A DNA stretch of 6,301 nt from Burkholderia sp. (lineage in GTDB: Bacteria > Pseudomonadota > Gammaproteobacteria > Burkholderiales > Burkholderiaceae), in the NCBI GenBank assembly GCA_028292565.1, contig JAQGMD010000376.1:1-6301 (forward strand). The letters run 5' to 3'. A model generated the notes under the pieces. It saw nothing but the letters and a program-made list of their open reading frames with translations, did not search any database and was not told where the DNA came from. How positions within the stretch are numbered: position 1 is the stretch's first letter; each line of letters opens with the position of its first letter. This document shows positions 1 through 6,061 of the stretch, one piece after another. The position numbers and the translations under genes are program-made.

Positions 1-869
1 TCCTTCGACTGCTGCTCGCGGGTTTGCACATCCTTGATGCGCGCCGCCAGCACCTTCATTGCCTGCGCCTTGTTCTTGTGCTGGCTGCGGTCGTCCTGGC
101 ACTCAACCACGATGCCGGTTGGCAGGTGGGTCAGGCGCACGGCCGAGTCGGTTTTATTGATGTGCTGGCCGCCGGCGCCCGACGCTCGGTACGTGTCGAT
201 ACGGATTTCGGCCGGATTGATGTTGACGTCCTCGACCTCATCCGCTTCCGGCATGACGGCAACCGTACAGGCGGAGGTGTGGATGCGGCCCTGCGTTTCA
301 GTCGTGGGAACGCGCTGTACGCGATGGCCGCCCGATTCAAACTTCAGCTTCGAATACGCGCCGAACCCGACCACGCGCACGATCACTTCCTTGTAGCCAC
401 CGATTTCCGATGGCGACTCGGACACCATTTCAATTTGCCAACGGTTACGCTCAGCGAAGCGCGTATACATGCGCAGAAGGTCGCCGGCGAACAGGGCCGC
501 TTCGTCACCGCCGGTACCCGCGCGTATCTCGAGGTAGATATTGCGCTCGTCGTTCGAATCTTTTGGCAACAGCATTTTTTGCAAGTCGACTTCCAACTGC
601 TCCATGCGCGATTTGGCTTCCAGGATCTCCTCCTGTGCCATTTCCTTCATTTCCGGATCAGACAACATTTCCTGCGCGGCTTTCACATCGTCGTCGGCCT
701 GCCGGTAGGACTTGTACAGGCCGACAAGAGGCCCGAGCTCTGCGTGCTCGCGCGTCAACTTCCGATAGTTGTCCATGTCGGACGTAAGGCCTTCCTGCAT
801 CAGCAGGTCATTCAATTCTTCCAACCGTTCCGTCAATTGGTCGAGCTTGACGAGCATTGAGGGTTTCAT
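1..869 (-). CDS. prfA: Peptide chain release factor 1 (RF1), 3' end cut off by the window
   Basis: RF1 recognises UAA and UAG stop codons in the ribosomal A site and triggers hydrolysis of peptidyl-tRNA. The visible 289 residues start [20 protein letters not shown]. They include the codon-recognition tripeptide P-T-T at residues 188-190 within [14 protein letters not shown], and the catalytic GGQ loop ([12 protein letters not shown]) at residues 233-235, the same numbering as in the 360-residue E. coli protein. About 70 C-terminal residues are therefore missing to the left. The start at 869 gives the usual MKPSM N-terminus; a second in-frame ATG at 857 is possible. No good Shine-Dalgarno sequence precedes either. 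The gene lies 103 bp behind hemA on the same strand, the conserved hemA-prfA order, so cotranscription is likely. PxT rather than SPF marks RF1 and not RF2. Confidence 0.97.
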   Translation of the reverse strand, partial: MKPSMLVKLDQLTERLEELNDLLMQEGLTSDMDNYRKLTREHAELGPLVGLYKSYRQADDDVKAAQEMLSDPEMKEMAQEEILEAKSRMEQLEVDLQKMLLPKDSNDERNIYLEIRAGTGGDEAALFAGDLLRMYTRFAERNRWQIEMVSESPSEIGGYKEVIVRVVGFGAYSKLKFESGGHRVQRVPTTETQGRIHTSACTVAVMPEADEVEDVNINPAEIRIDTYRASGAGGQHINKTDSAVRLTHLPTGIVVECQDDRSQHKNKAQAMKVLAARIKDVQTREQQSK

Positions 870-972
870 GATGGTTTCAACCTTGAATTCAGTAGGGGCA
901 ACGAAGCGCTGTCGTTTCGCCGGCGCAACGGCTGCGTCGAGATCCGTGCCGTTGGCGGAGGAGGAAGCGTCG
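870..972 (-). other. hemA-prfA intergenic spacer
   Basis: This 103-bp gap separates the hemA stop codon from the prfA start. I see no strong hairpin with a T run and no clear promoter, which fits read-through from hemA into prfA. AAGG about 11 nt before the prfA ATG is too distant to be a good ribosome binding site. Confidence 0.4.
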
Positions 973-2262
973 CTAGCGCTTGGTACGGAACAATTGCGGC
1001 AGCAGGGCGGCAAGGCGGGCGCGTTCATCGCCCTGCGCATTATTCAGTGCCTGTTGCGGGCCATGCAGGAATTTCGCGGTAAGGCCCTTCGACAGCGCTT
1101 CCAGCACCACGTCGATGTCCTCGCCTCTGGCCAATAATTTCCGGGCGCGTTCCAGTTCCGCCAGACGCATCGCCTCACTGGTTTCGTGCAGATCCTGGAT
1201 CACAGGCACGACTGCGCGCGTATCCATCCAGTGCATGAAGGATTTGACGCGGGTTTCGATGATCGCTTCTGCCTGTGCTACCGCCGCCTGCCGGTTTTCG
1301 ATGCCGGTTTGTACCGCTTCGGCCAGGTCGTCGACGGTGTAGAGGAACACGTCGTCGAGCCTGCCGATTTCCGATTCGATATCACGCGGCACCGCAAGGT
1401 CCACCATGAACATTGGCTTGTGACGGCGGGCCTTGATGGCGCGTTCCACCATGCCGAGTCCGATGATCGGCAGCGATGAAGCGGTGGATGACACAACGAT
1501 ATCGAAATTGGCCAGTTGTTGCGGCAGATCCGCCAGCCGGATTGCGCGGCCGTTAAAGCGGTGCGCCAACGCTTCGCCACGTTCCAGTGTGCGGTTGGCG
1601 ATAGTGAGCGATTTTGGATTTTGCGCGGAAAAATGGGTTGCGCACAGTTCGATCATCTCGCCAGCGCCGATGAACAGCACATTCTGCTCCGAAACCTTAT
1701 CGAAAATCCGCTGTGACAACCTGACCGCGGCCGCCGCCATCGATACGCTGTGCGCGCCGATTTCAGTTGTGCTGCGCACTTCTTTTGCGACCGCAAAGGT
1801 ACGCTGGAACATCTGGTGCAAATAGGTTCCGAGCCCGCCGGCTTCCTCGGCCTGACGTACCGCATCCTTCATTTGTCCGAGTATTTGCGGTTCGCCGAGT
1901 ACCATGGAATCAAGTCCGGAAGCGACACGAAATGCATGTCGGACCGCGTTGTCCTGCGGCAGCGTGTATAAATATGGCCGCAGTTCGCCGTACGGAAGCT
2001 TGTGGTATTCGGCCAGAAAGTGCGCAGTTGCGTCGATAGCCGCATTGACGCCCCCCGGAATATGGCTCGCCGCGTACAGTTCGGTGCGATTGCAGGTCGA
2101 CAGGATTGCCGCCTCCTCGCCGGAACCGGATGCGGTGCTGCGCCCGAACCAGGTACGCGCCGACGCCACCGCCTGACTGATCTGGTCAGCGGGGAAGGCA
2201 ACCTTCTCGCGTAGGGAGACAGGTGCGGTGGTGTGGTTGAGGCCAACGGCTAGGAGCTGCAT
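973..2262 (-). CDS. hemA: Glutamyl-tRNA reductase
   Basis: This enzyme reduces glutamyl-tRNA(Glu) with NADPH to glutamate-1-semialdehyde, the first committed step of the C5 route to 5-aminolevulinate, haem and other tetrapyrroles. It is cytosolic. From ATG at 2262 it has 429 residues, close to the usual 415-430. The N-terminus [14 protein letters not shown] is the family signature. The catalytic Cys is residue 57 in [13 protein letters not shown]. The substrate domain continues through [14 protein letters not shown] (about 117-130). The NADPH-binding Rossmann loop is FIGAGEM around 197-203. A long helical C-terminal dimerisation region ends in [10 protein letters not shown]. An in-frame GTG at 2271 would add three residues; I prefer ATG because it gives the conserved N-terminus. 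Neither start has a strong Shine-Dalgarno sequence. prfA follows on the same strand. In enterobacteria HemA is controlled by haem-dependent proteolysis; nothing in the DNA shows whether this applies here. Confidence 0.97.
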   Translation of the reverse strand: MQLLAVGLNHTTAPVSLREKVAFPADQISQAVASARTWFGRSTASGSGEEAAILSTCNRTELYAASHIPGGVNAAIDATAHFLAEYHKLPYGELRPYLYTLPQDNAVRHAFRVASGLDSMVLGEPQILGQMKDAVRQAEEAGGLGTYLHQMFQRTFAVAKEVRSTTEIGAHSVSMAAAAVRLSQRIFDKVSEQNVLFIGAGEMIELCATHFSAQNPKSLTIANRTLERGEALAHRFNGRAIRLADLPQQLANFDIVVSSTASSLPIIGLGMVERAIKARRHKPMFMVDLAVPRDIESEIGRLDDVFLYTVDDLAEAVQTGIENRQAAVAQAEAIIETRVKSFMHWMDTRAVVPVIQDLHETSEAMRLAELERARKLLARGEDIDVVLEALSKGLTAKFLHGPQQALNNAQGDERARLAALLPQLFRTKR

Positions 2263-2298
2263 TTCGGTCACAAATAATCCGAAGATGAGGAACCCTCA

Positions 2299-2326
2299 AT
2301 TATATCCTGTTGCGACGCCGCATTAA
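2299..2326 (-). promoter_or_regulatory. Probable sigma70 promoter of hemA-prfA
   Basis: On the minus strand a perfect TATAAT (2304..2299) sits about 37 nt before the hemA ATG. The best -35 candidate is TTAATG (2326..2321) at a 16-bp spacing, matching only 3 of 6 consensus bases. Transcription would start near 2292, giving a leader of about 30 nt. The -10 box is convincing; the -35 is weak, which could mean activator dependence. Confidence 0.5.
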
Positions 2327-2350
2327 CGTCGTGAGCGGTCAGACGTCGCA
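2311..2350. repeat. Inverted repeat with internal direct repeats upstream of hemA
   Basis: TGCGACG at 2311-2317 is matched by its reverse complement CGTCGCA at 2344-2350, with 26 bp between. Inside, ACGTCG occurs at 2326-2331 and again at 2343-2348, 17 bp start to start. The structure spans the -35 region of the proposed hemA promoter, so an operator is conceivable. Short matches like these also arise by chance in GC-rich DNA. It lacks the T run needed for a terminator of the upstream regulator gene. Confidence 0.25.
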
Positions 2351-2400
2351 TATGCATGATAGTACGTTAGCACAACTACAAGAACTTGATAGGCCCGGCA

Positions 2401-3090
2401 CTAGGTCTGCAACTGTTCCAGGCGATACCCGTAGCTATACACCGGCGTCAGGCGGAAGCCGTTCTCGGGTTTGAGCTGGAGTTTATTTCGCACCCGCGAC
2501 ACATGGGTGTCCATCGTGCGCGACGGTACGTCGCCCTCGCGCGACCAGATCGCTTCCAGAATGTAGGCGCGCGACAACGGGCGGCCCAGGTTCTGGAACA
2601 AAAGCAGCGCGAGGTCGAATTCCTTCTGCGTGACTTCGATTTGTTTGCCCGCCATTGTCAGTCGGCCGGTGGGTACTTCAAACACGTATTGGTCGAACTG
2701 GATCCGTTCGCATCCACTTTGCGCCGGGTAGGCGCGACGCAGGAGCACTTGTACACGCGTTACGAGTTCTCCGCGCCGAATCGGCTTGATGATGTAATCG
2801 TTCGCTCCTGCGCCCAAGGCGGCAACAATGTCGTCTTCGGCGGAGCGGCCGGTCAGGAAAAGCACCGGCAGGACAGGGGGCAGCTTGTCACGCACCCAAC
2901 GCAGCACTTCAGTCCCGCTCGCGTCCTTTACCTGCCAATTGATGATCAGCAGATCGCAGCTCTCGCGGCGCAAGTGGCTTAGCAAATCCCAGCCCGTCTG
3001 GAAAAACTGGCATGAGTGCCCGACAGCAGCCCCGACCTGGCATATCAACTCGCACTGGGTTTGGTCGTCCTCGAGCAGGGCAATTCGCAT
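2401..3090 (-). CDS. Orphan OmpR/PhoB-type response regulator with atypical receiver (D51N)
   Basis: This 229-residue DNA-binding response regulator has an N-terminal receiver (about 1-118) and a C-terminal OmpR-type winged helix (about 128-226). Conserved receiver residues seen are the acidic cluster E7-D8-D9, T80 and K102 (DYIIKP). The position that normally carries the phosphorylated Asp is Asn51 in LLIINWQVKDASG; the codon on the minus strand is AAT (2940..2938). The winged helix shows VTQKEFDLALLLFQ, the recognition helix region SRTMDTHVSRVRNKL and the wing VYSYGYRLE. No histidine kinase is adjacent, so its partner, if any, is elsewhere. The start at 3090 gives a proper receiver N-terminus (MRIALLEDDQ), but no strong Shine-Dalgarno sequence precedes it. 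Family and architecture are certain. What it regulates is unknown, and normal phosphorylation at residue 51 is not expected. Confidence 0.92.
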   Translation of the reverse strand: MRIALLEDDQTQCELICQVGAAVGHSCQFFQTGWDLLSHLRRESCDLLIINWQVKDASGTEVLRWVRDKLPPVLPVLFLTGRSAEDDIVAALGAGANDYIIKPIRRGELVTRVQVLLRRAYPAQSGCERIQFDQYVFEVPTGRLTMAGKQIEVTQKEFDLALLLFQNLGRPLSRAYILEAIWSREGDVPSRTMDTHVSRVRNKLQLKPENGFRLTPVYSYGYRLEQLQT

Positions 3091-3224
3091 GGCGTCAGCG
3101 TAACAGTCGATTCAATTGACAAACTTGCTCTGGTTTCGCGAAACATGCATCACGAGCTTGATTGACCTTGGGTGCATGCTTTCTTTCCCGGCAAGTACAC
3201 GGGTTCTTGCTGGGTGGATACAGA
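3091..3224. other. Non-coding DNA upstream of the response regulator
   Basis: I find no gene or RNA here. The stretch should carry the promoter of the regulator gene, but I could not identify a good -35/-10 pair on the minus strand. An imperfect palindrome at 3106-3120 is listed separately. Confidence 0.4.
3106..3120. promoter_or_regulatory. Possible operator: imperfect palindrome ahead of the response regulator
   Basis: GTCGATTCAATTGAC on the plus strand is a 15-bp near-palindrome, with 6 of 7 half-site bases matching around a central C. It ends 15 bp upstream of the regulator start codon. The core ATTGAC recurs at 3161-3166 on the same strand. This would suit autoregulation or repression by another protein, but nothing beyond position and symmetry supports it. 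Confidence 0.2.
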
Positions 3225-3371
3225 CTACATAATACTTTGCCGTAGCTTCTTAATGTTATTCAGTGACGCGTTAACGAGGAGTCAATCGTTTATAAGCATC
3301 ACCATCATCGACAGTACGAGTCCGAAGCCTACGCTCAGGCGCGTACCTACTTTCATTTTTGCCGTTCCCAT
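3225..3371 (-). pseudogene. Remnant of a methyl-accepting chemotaxis protein gene (5' end only)
   Basis: A good Shine-Dalgarno sequence (AAGGAT, 3383..3378) lies 6 nt before ATG at 3371. The reading frame gives MGTAKMKVGTRLSVGFGLVL, the typical start of a chemotaxis receptor: a short basic cytoplasmic tail entering transmembrane helix 1. After 29 codons it meets TGA (3284..3282). The same frame continues beyond it as LLVNASLNNIKKLRQ, which resembles the start of a periplasmic domain, and ends at TAG (3227..3225). Intact receptors have roughly 500 or more residues, so nearly all of the gene, including HAMP and signalling domains, is gone. The N-terminal match is clear to me by family knowledge; the post-stop match is weaker. 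It follows the cheW remnant on the same strand, a common order in chemotaxis clusters. Confidence 0.6.
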
Positions 3372-3418
3372 TTGGGTATCCTTATTCATTGAAATATTCT
3401 GACAGGCCAAGATTGGCG

Positions 3419-3491
3419 CTAAGCCGCAGCTTCTTCGAGAAGCGGTGAGGGCGATGACGTCCGAGACGCTGTCGACTACCATGCCGACCGC
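3419..3491 (-). pseudogene. Remnant of cheW (chemotaxis coupling protein), internally deleted
   Basis: The minus-strand peptide AVGMVVDSVSDVIALT (3491 to about 3444) matches the conserved stretch of CheW, where E. coli has GIVVDGVSDVLSL. CheW links receptors to the CheA kinase. Directly after it, in a reading frame shifted by one base, LLEEAAA-stop (3442..3419) resembles the Ala/Glu-rich CheW C-terminus. The simplest reading is an intact 3' end with the region between these two blocks, a few dozen codons, deleted. The 5' end is replaced by IS66-like sequence (see the next remnant). The stop lies 47 bp before the mcp start, as expected for a cheW-mcp pair. The first block is convincing; the second is short and inferred from context. 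Confidence 0.55.
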
Positions 3492-3500
3492 CCGCCTGTC

Positions 3501-3818
3501 CCACTGACCCAGCGCATACCCGATCGCCGTGCCGGGCAGGCTTTGGGGAAGAACTTAAGTTGGTGCCGCTCCAGCCAAGTCTTGATGTCGTTCATGAACA
3601 ACTTATACAGCGCGAGCCCTAAGCTGCTGCCGCACCTGCCGGTATTATTCTGGCGGCGCGTCGATGAATTGCCGTCCGATCCGGTACAGCCCTGCAATGC
3701 GTTCGATCAGCCAGGCGGTCAGCGCATCGGCGCGTTGTTCCTTCGGTATGATGTCGAGCGCCTTGATGACGCCGCGTCGCAGATCGGCATGCGACCGAAC
3801 CGCGTGATGCCGCCGGTG
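3501..3818 (-). mobile_element. Degenerate fragment of an IS66-family transposase
   Basis: Read on the minus strand in shifting frames, this stretch gives blocks that resemble the rear part of IS66-type transposases (TnpC). They appear in order: GGITRFG near 3812; VIKALDIIPKEQRADALTAW; LIERIAGLYRIGRQFIDAPPE; then, after a TAA, YRQVRQQ. Next comes DIKTWLERHQLKFFPK (about 3590-3543). A final frame change gives LPGTAIGYALGQWD, ending near 3498. At least two frame changes and two stops interrupt it, so it cannot make a transposase. The DDE catalytic region is incomplete, and I found neither terminal inverted repeats nor target duplication. The family call rests on remembered IS66 motifs (RIAGLYRIE, AIxYALGQW). 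Confidence 0.6.
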
Positions 3819-3841
3819 CACGAGGATCAATTTTCGCGTCC

Positions 3842-3877
3842 AAAAATGAAAAAGGGCTTAGCCGAAGCTAAGCCCTT
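3842..3877 (-). terminator. Intrinsic terminator of tRNA-Phe
   Basis: On the minus strand AAGGGCTTAGC-TTCG-GCTAAGCCCTT forms a perfect 11-bp stem with a stable TTCG tetraloop (3877..3852). It is followed by TTTTT, CA and another TTTTT. It begins 8 nt after the CCA end of the tRNA gene. This is a textbook Rho-independent terminator. Confidence 0.92.
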
Positions 3878-3885
3878 GATTTTCT

Positions 3886-3961
3886 TGGTGGCCCGGGGCG
3901 GAATCGAACCACCGACACAAGGATTTTCAATCCTCTGCTCTACCGACTGAGCTACCAGGCC
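3886..3961 (-). tRNA. tRNA-Phe (anticodon GAA)
   Basis: The 76-nt minus-strand gene folds into a standard cloverleaf. The acceptor stem is GGCCTGG (3961..3955) with CCGGGCC (3896..3890), including one G-T pair. The D arm is AGCTCAGTCGGTAGAGC. The anticodon stem-loop is GAGGA-TTGAAAA-TCCTT with anticodon GAA. The variable loop is GTGTC, the T arm is GGTGG-TTCGATT-CCGCC, and A73 and CCA are encoded in the DNA. It closely resembles E. coli tRNA-Phe. It has its own promoter and terminator, so it is a single-gene transcription unit. Confidence 0.97.
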
Positions 3962-3971
3962 AAGGCGCGCA

Positions 3972-3999
3972 AGTATAGCAAAGTTGCGGAATTATGCAA
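3972..3999 (-). promoter_or_regulatory. Promoter of tRNA-Phe
   Basis: On the minus strand TTGCAT (3999..3994) and TATACT (3977..3972) are separated by 16 bp. The -10 lies 10 bp ahead of the mature tRNA 5' end, so the 5' leader is only a few bases. The stretch after the -10 is TGCGCGCC, a GC-rich discriminator typical of stable RNA promoters under stringent (ppGpp) control; that regulation is inferred. Confidence 0.65.
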
Positions 4000-4032
4000 G
4001 ACCTCTTTGCAAGCGAACTCAAGCGCAACCGT

Positions 4033-4070
4033 TATAATGACTTCACCAATGGCTCAACAGTTCCTATATT
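4033..4070 (+). promoter_or_regulatory. Promoter candidates for the monooxygenase-dsbC unit
   Basis: Two -10 boxes are visible. TATAAT at 4033-4038 is perfect but has no good -35 at 16-18 bp; TTGCAA at 4007-4012 is 20 bp away. TTCACC (4042-4047) and TATATT (4065-4070), at exactly 17 bp, form a second pair, but this would leave a leader of only about 8 nt. I favour the first, with a leader of about 40 nt. The unit is divergent from tRNA-Phe, and both promoters share the 123-bp gap. Confidence 0.4.
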
Positions 4071-4084
4071 AGGCTTTCCGCTTC

Positions 4085-5287
4085 ATGGATTTACAAAGCA
4101 AAGTTTGCGTTATCGGTAATGGCTCCGTGGGCAAAGCGGCAGCGCTCGGCTTTGCACAAGCCGGCTTGAGTGTTACTTTGCTGACCCCACCCTCAGCAAA
4201 GTCCGCTGAAGTATCTGCGCGACTGGCTGCATGGGACGTCCGTGTCTACGCGCTCAATCGTGTCGCCCAAGATTTTCTTTCCTCGCTCAAGGTTTGGGAC
4301 GCCCTGGATGCGTCGCGCATTGCGCCGGTCGAGGCGATGGACGTCCGGGGCGATGACGAGCAGCGTGCCGGCAAACTGGTTTTCGACGCTTATAGCGCCC
4401 GCACCGACGCGCTCGCCTGGATAGTCGAGGACAGCAACCTTAATCTGGCGCTTGATAGCGCATTGAAATTCGCGCCCAACGTGCGCATCATCAGCGGACG
4501 TGCGACCAAGTTAAGCACTGACGGCGAGAACTCCACAGTACAACTGGACAGCGCGGATACGGTGACGGCATCGCTGATCGTCGGTGCCGACGGCGGGCAA
4601 TCCTGGGTACGCGGACAATGCGATATCAATATTGATTACCGGCCCTATGGCCAGCGCGCAATCGTCACCAACTTCGAATGCGAAAAGCCGCACCAGGGTG
4701 TCGCCTGCCAATGGTTTACCTCAACCGAAGGCATCGTTGCGCTACTGCCATTGCCAGGAAATCGCGTCTCCCTGGTCTGGTCGGCGCCGGAAGCCCTGGC
4801 AGAGACTCTTCTGCGCGAGCCATTGGCGCGGCTGGCCGAGCGTGTTTCCGAACTGTCCGGCCACCGTTTCGGCCATTTGCGCGCGCTTGAGCCGGAGTCG
4901 GTCAAGGCATTGCCGTTGGCGTTCATTCGTCCGCACTCGATTACTGCTCCACGCGTAGCCCTGGTAGGCGATGCGGCGCACGTCATCCATCCGCTGGCCG
5001 GTCATGGGATGAACCTCGGTTTTGCGGATGTGGCAACGCTTGTGAAAATCGTCGCGGCACGTGAACCGCATCGGGATTGTGGCGACGCGCGAGTCCTCGG
5101 ACGTTATGCCCGCGCGCGCAAGGAAGACATATTGATGATGCACATCGCGACTGACGGCCTCGAGCGCCTCTTTGCGACGGACTTCGAGCCCCTGCGGATT
5201 GCGAGAAATATCGGATTGAACCTGGTGAACAAGTTGCCGTTCATAAAAAGAACATTGATGACGCATGCGTTTGGAAAACCTTCGTGA
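4085..5287 (+). CDS. UbiH/UbiF/VisC/COQ6-family FAD-dependent monooxygenase
   Basis: Enzymes of this family hydroxylate the aromatic ring of ubiquinone precursors, using FAD, NAD(P)H and O2. The 400 residues carry all three hallmark motifs. The FAD Rossmann motif GNGSVG is at residues 11-16, after the strand KVCVI. The DG motif, VGADGGQSWVR, has D169-G170. The GD motif, ALVGDAAHVIHPLAGHGMNL, has G295-D296. RVYALNRVAQDFL, near residue 55, is also typical of the family. No membrane segment is evident. The start at 4085 places the FAD motif correctly, but no strong Shine-Dalgarno sequence is visible. Which ring position it hydroxylates (UbiH, UbiI, UbiF, UbiL or UbiM type) cannot be read from the sequence, so I give no symbol. 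The DsbC gene starts 29 bp downstream, and cotranscription is likely. Confidence 0.9.
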   Translation: MDLQSKVCVIGNGSVGKAAALGFAQAGLSVTLLTPPSAKSAEVSARLAAWDVRVYALNRVAQDFLSSLKVWDALDASRIAPVEAMDVRGDDEQRAGKLVFDAYSARTDALAWIVEDSNLNLALDSALKFAPNVRIISGRATKLSTDGENSTVQLDSADTVTASLIVGADGGQSWVRGQCDINIDYRPYGQRAIVTNFECEKPHQGVACQWFTSTEGIVALLPLPGNRVSLVWSAPEALAETLLREPLARLAERVSELSGHRFGHLRALEPESVKALPLAFIRPHSITAPRVALVGDAAHVIHPLAGHGMNLGFADVATLVKIVAAREPHRDCGDARVLGRYARARKEDILMMHIATDGLERLFATDFEPLRIARNIGLNLVNKLPFIKRTLMTHAFGKPS

Positions 5288-5316
5288 GTGACGTCGCATT
5301 AAATGATTGGAAAACA

Positions 5317-6036
5317 ATGAACATGATCAAGACCCTGGGCGCCGCGCTACTCGCGCTGGCTGCCGCAAGTGCTCCGGCACAGACCAGCAAGGAAGCCGCC
5401 ATCAAGAAAATGGTCGAGGCCCGGCTGGGTGACGGCGTGAAAGTCGACTCGATCGCGAAAACTCCGTATGCCGGCTTGTACGAGGTACGTATCGGCGGCG
5501 ACATCGTCTATACCGACGCCAAAGCGGATTTCCTGTTTGTCGGTCGCATACTCGACACCAGGACACAGAAGGATTACACCAGGGCGCGGCTGGAGGATAT
5601 CAACAAGATCAAGTTTGCCGATCTGCCGTTCGACTCGGCATTGAAGATGGTCAAGGGAAACGGCAAGCGTGTCATCGCCGTATTCGAAGACCCGAATTGC
5701 GGCTACTGCAAGCGCTTTCGCCAGACCCTGGGTGACATGGAAAATGTCACGGTCTATACCTTCATGTACAACATCCTGTCAGAGGATTCCGCCGTCAAAT
5801 CCAAAAACATCTGGTGCTCCCCTGACCGGGCGAAGGCTTGGGACGAGTGGATGTTGAACGGCAAGGCTGCCGCAGCGGCGCCGGCCAACTGCGCGACACC
5901 AAACGACAAGATCTTCGAGTTGGGACGGAAAATGAAAATCACCGGGACCCCGACCGTCTTCTTCGCCGATGGCACGCGCATACCCGGCGCGGTCGATGCC
6001 AAAACGCTCGAAGAGAAGTTCGCTTCCATTAAATAA
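5317..6036 (+). CDS. dsbC: Periplasmic thiol:disulfide isomerase, DsbC type
   Basis: DsbC rearranges wrong disulfides in exported proteins and is kept reduced by DsbD. The 239-residue precursor begins MNMIKTLGAALLALAAASAPAQ, a signal peptide with likely cleavage after the final APA. An N-terminal dimerisation domain (about 22-85) follows, then a linker and a thioredoxin fold. The active site is DPNCGYCKRF with C128 and C131, the same CGYC as E. coli DsbC. The cis-Pro loop is TGTPT (P212). Two further Cys, C167 and C192, correspond to the structural disulfide of DsbC. Length matches the E. coli precursor (236). An in-frame GTG at 5284 overlaps the upstream stop, but it would put 11 polar residues before the signal peptide. 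ATG 5317, preceded by GGAAAA, is therefore preferred. DsbG is the main alternative. Confidence 0.92.
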   Translation: MNMIKTLGAALLALAAASAPAQTSKEAAIKKMVEARLGDGVKVDSIAKTPYAGLYEVRIGGDIVYTDAKADFLFVGRILDTRTQKDYTRARLEDINKIKFADLPFDSALKMVKGNGKRVIAVFEDPNCGYCKRFRQTLGDMENVTVYTFMYNILSEDSAVKSKNIWCSPDRAKAWDEWMLNGKAAAAAPANCATPNDKIFELGRKMKITGTPTVFFADGTRIPGAVDAKTLEEKFASIK

Positions 6037-6038
6037 TA

Positions 6039-6061
6039 ACCCTGCCCGTCACGGGCAGGGT
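6039..6061 (+). terminator. Hairpin 1 directly after dsbC
   Basis: ACCCTGCCCG-TCA-CGGGCAGGGT is a perfect 10-bp GC-rich stem with a 3-nt loop, starting 2 nt after the dsbC stop. No T run follows on the plus strand, so it is not a classic terminator by itself. It may stabilise the mRNA 3' end or act together with the next hairpin. Read on the minus strand it is followed by TTATTATTTA, so it could stop leftward transcription. Confidence 0.5.

Noticed and set aside
24..860. Long plus-strand open frame of 278 codons
   Set aside because: It is exactly antisense to prfA, whose GGQ and PxT motifs are intact; its translation resembles no family and is rich in His, Arg and Phe, as expected of an antisense frame in GC-rich DNA.
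2263..2271. GTG at 2271 as the hemA start
   Set aside because: It adds only three residues before the conserved [10 protein letters not shown] start and has no better ribosome binding site; kept as an alternative.
2386..2982. Plus-strand open frame of 198 codons
   Set aside because: Antisense to the response regulator, which has clear receiver and winged-helix motifs; no recognisable domain.
3172..3402. Plus-strand open frame of 76 codons with hydrophobic C-terminus
   Set aside because: Antisense to the mcp remnant, whose hydrophobic helix and Shine-Dalgarno sequence explain this stretch better; no ribosome binding site on the plus strand.
3282..3482. Minus-strand open frame of 66 codons taken as one small protein
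   Set aside because: It strings together a CheW block, the out-of-frame cheW 3' end, the cheW-mcp spacer and the start of a chemotaxis receptor; it is a chance read-through across relics, not a gene.
3543..3950. Plus-strand open frame of 135 codons
   Set aside because: It is antisense to the IS66 remnant and runs through the tRNA-Phe terminator and into the tRNA gene, so it cannot be a normal gene.
5284..5316. GTG at 5284 as the dsbC start, overlapping the upstream stop
   Set aside because: It would bury the signal peptide behind 11 polar residues; ATG 5317 gives a standard signal peptide and family length.
4742..5317. Minus-strand open frame of 191 codons
   Set aside because: Antisense to the FAD monooxygenase and its GD motif; no family resemblance or ribosome binding site.
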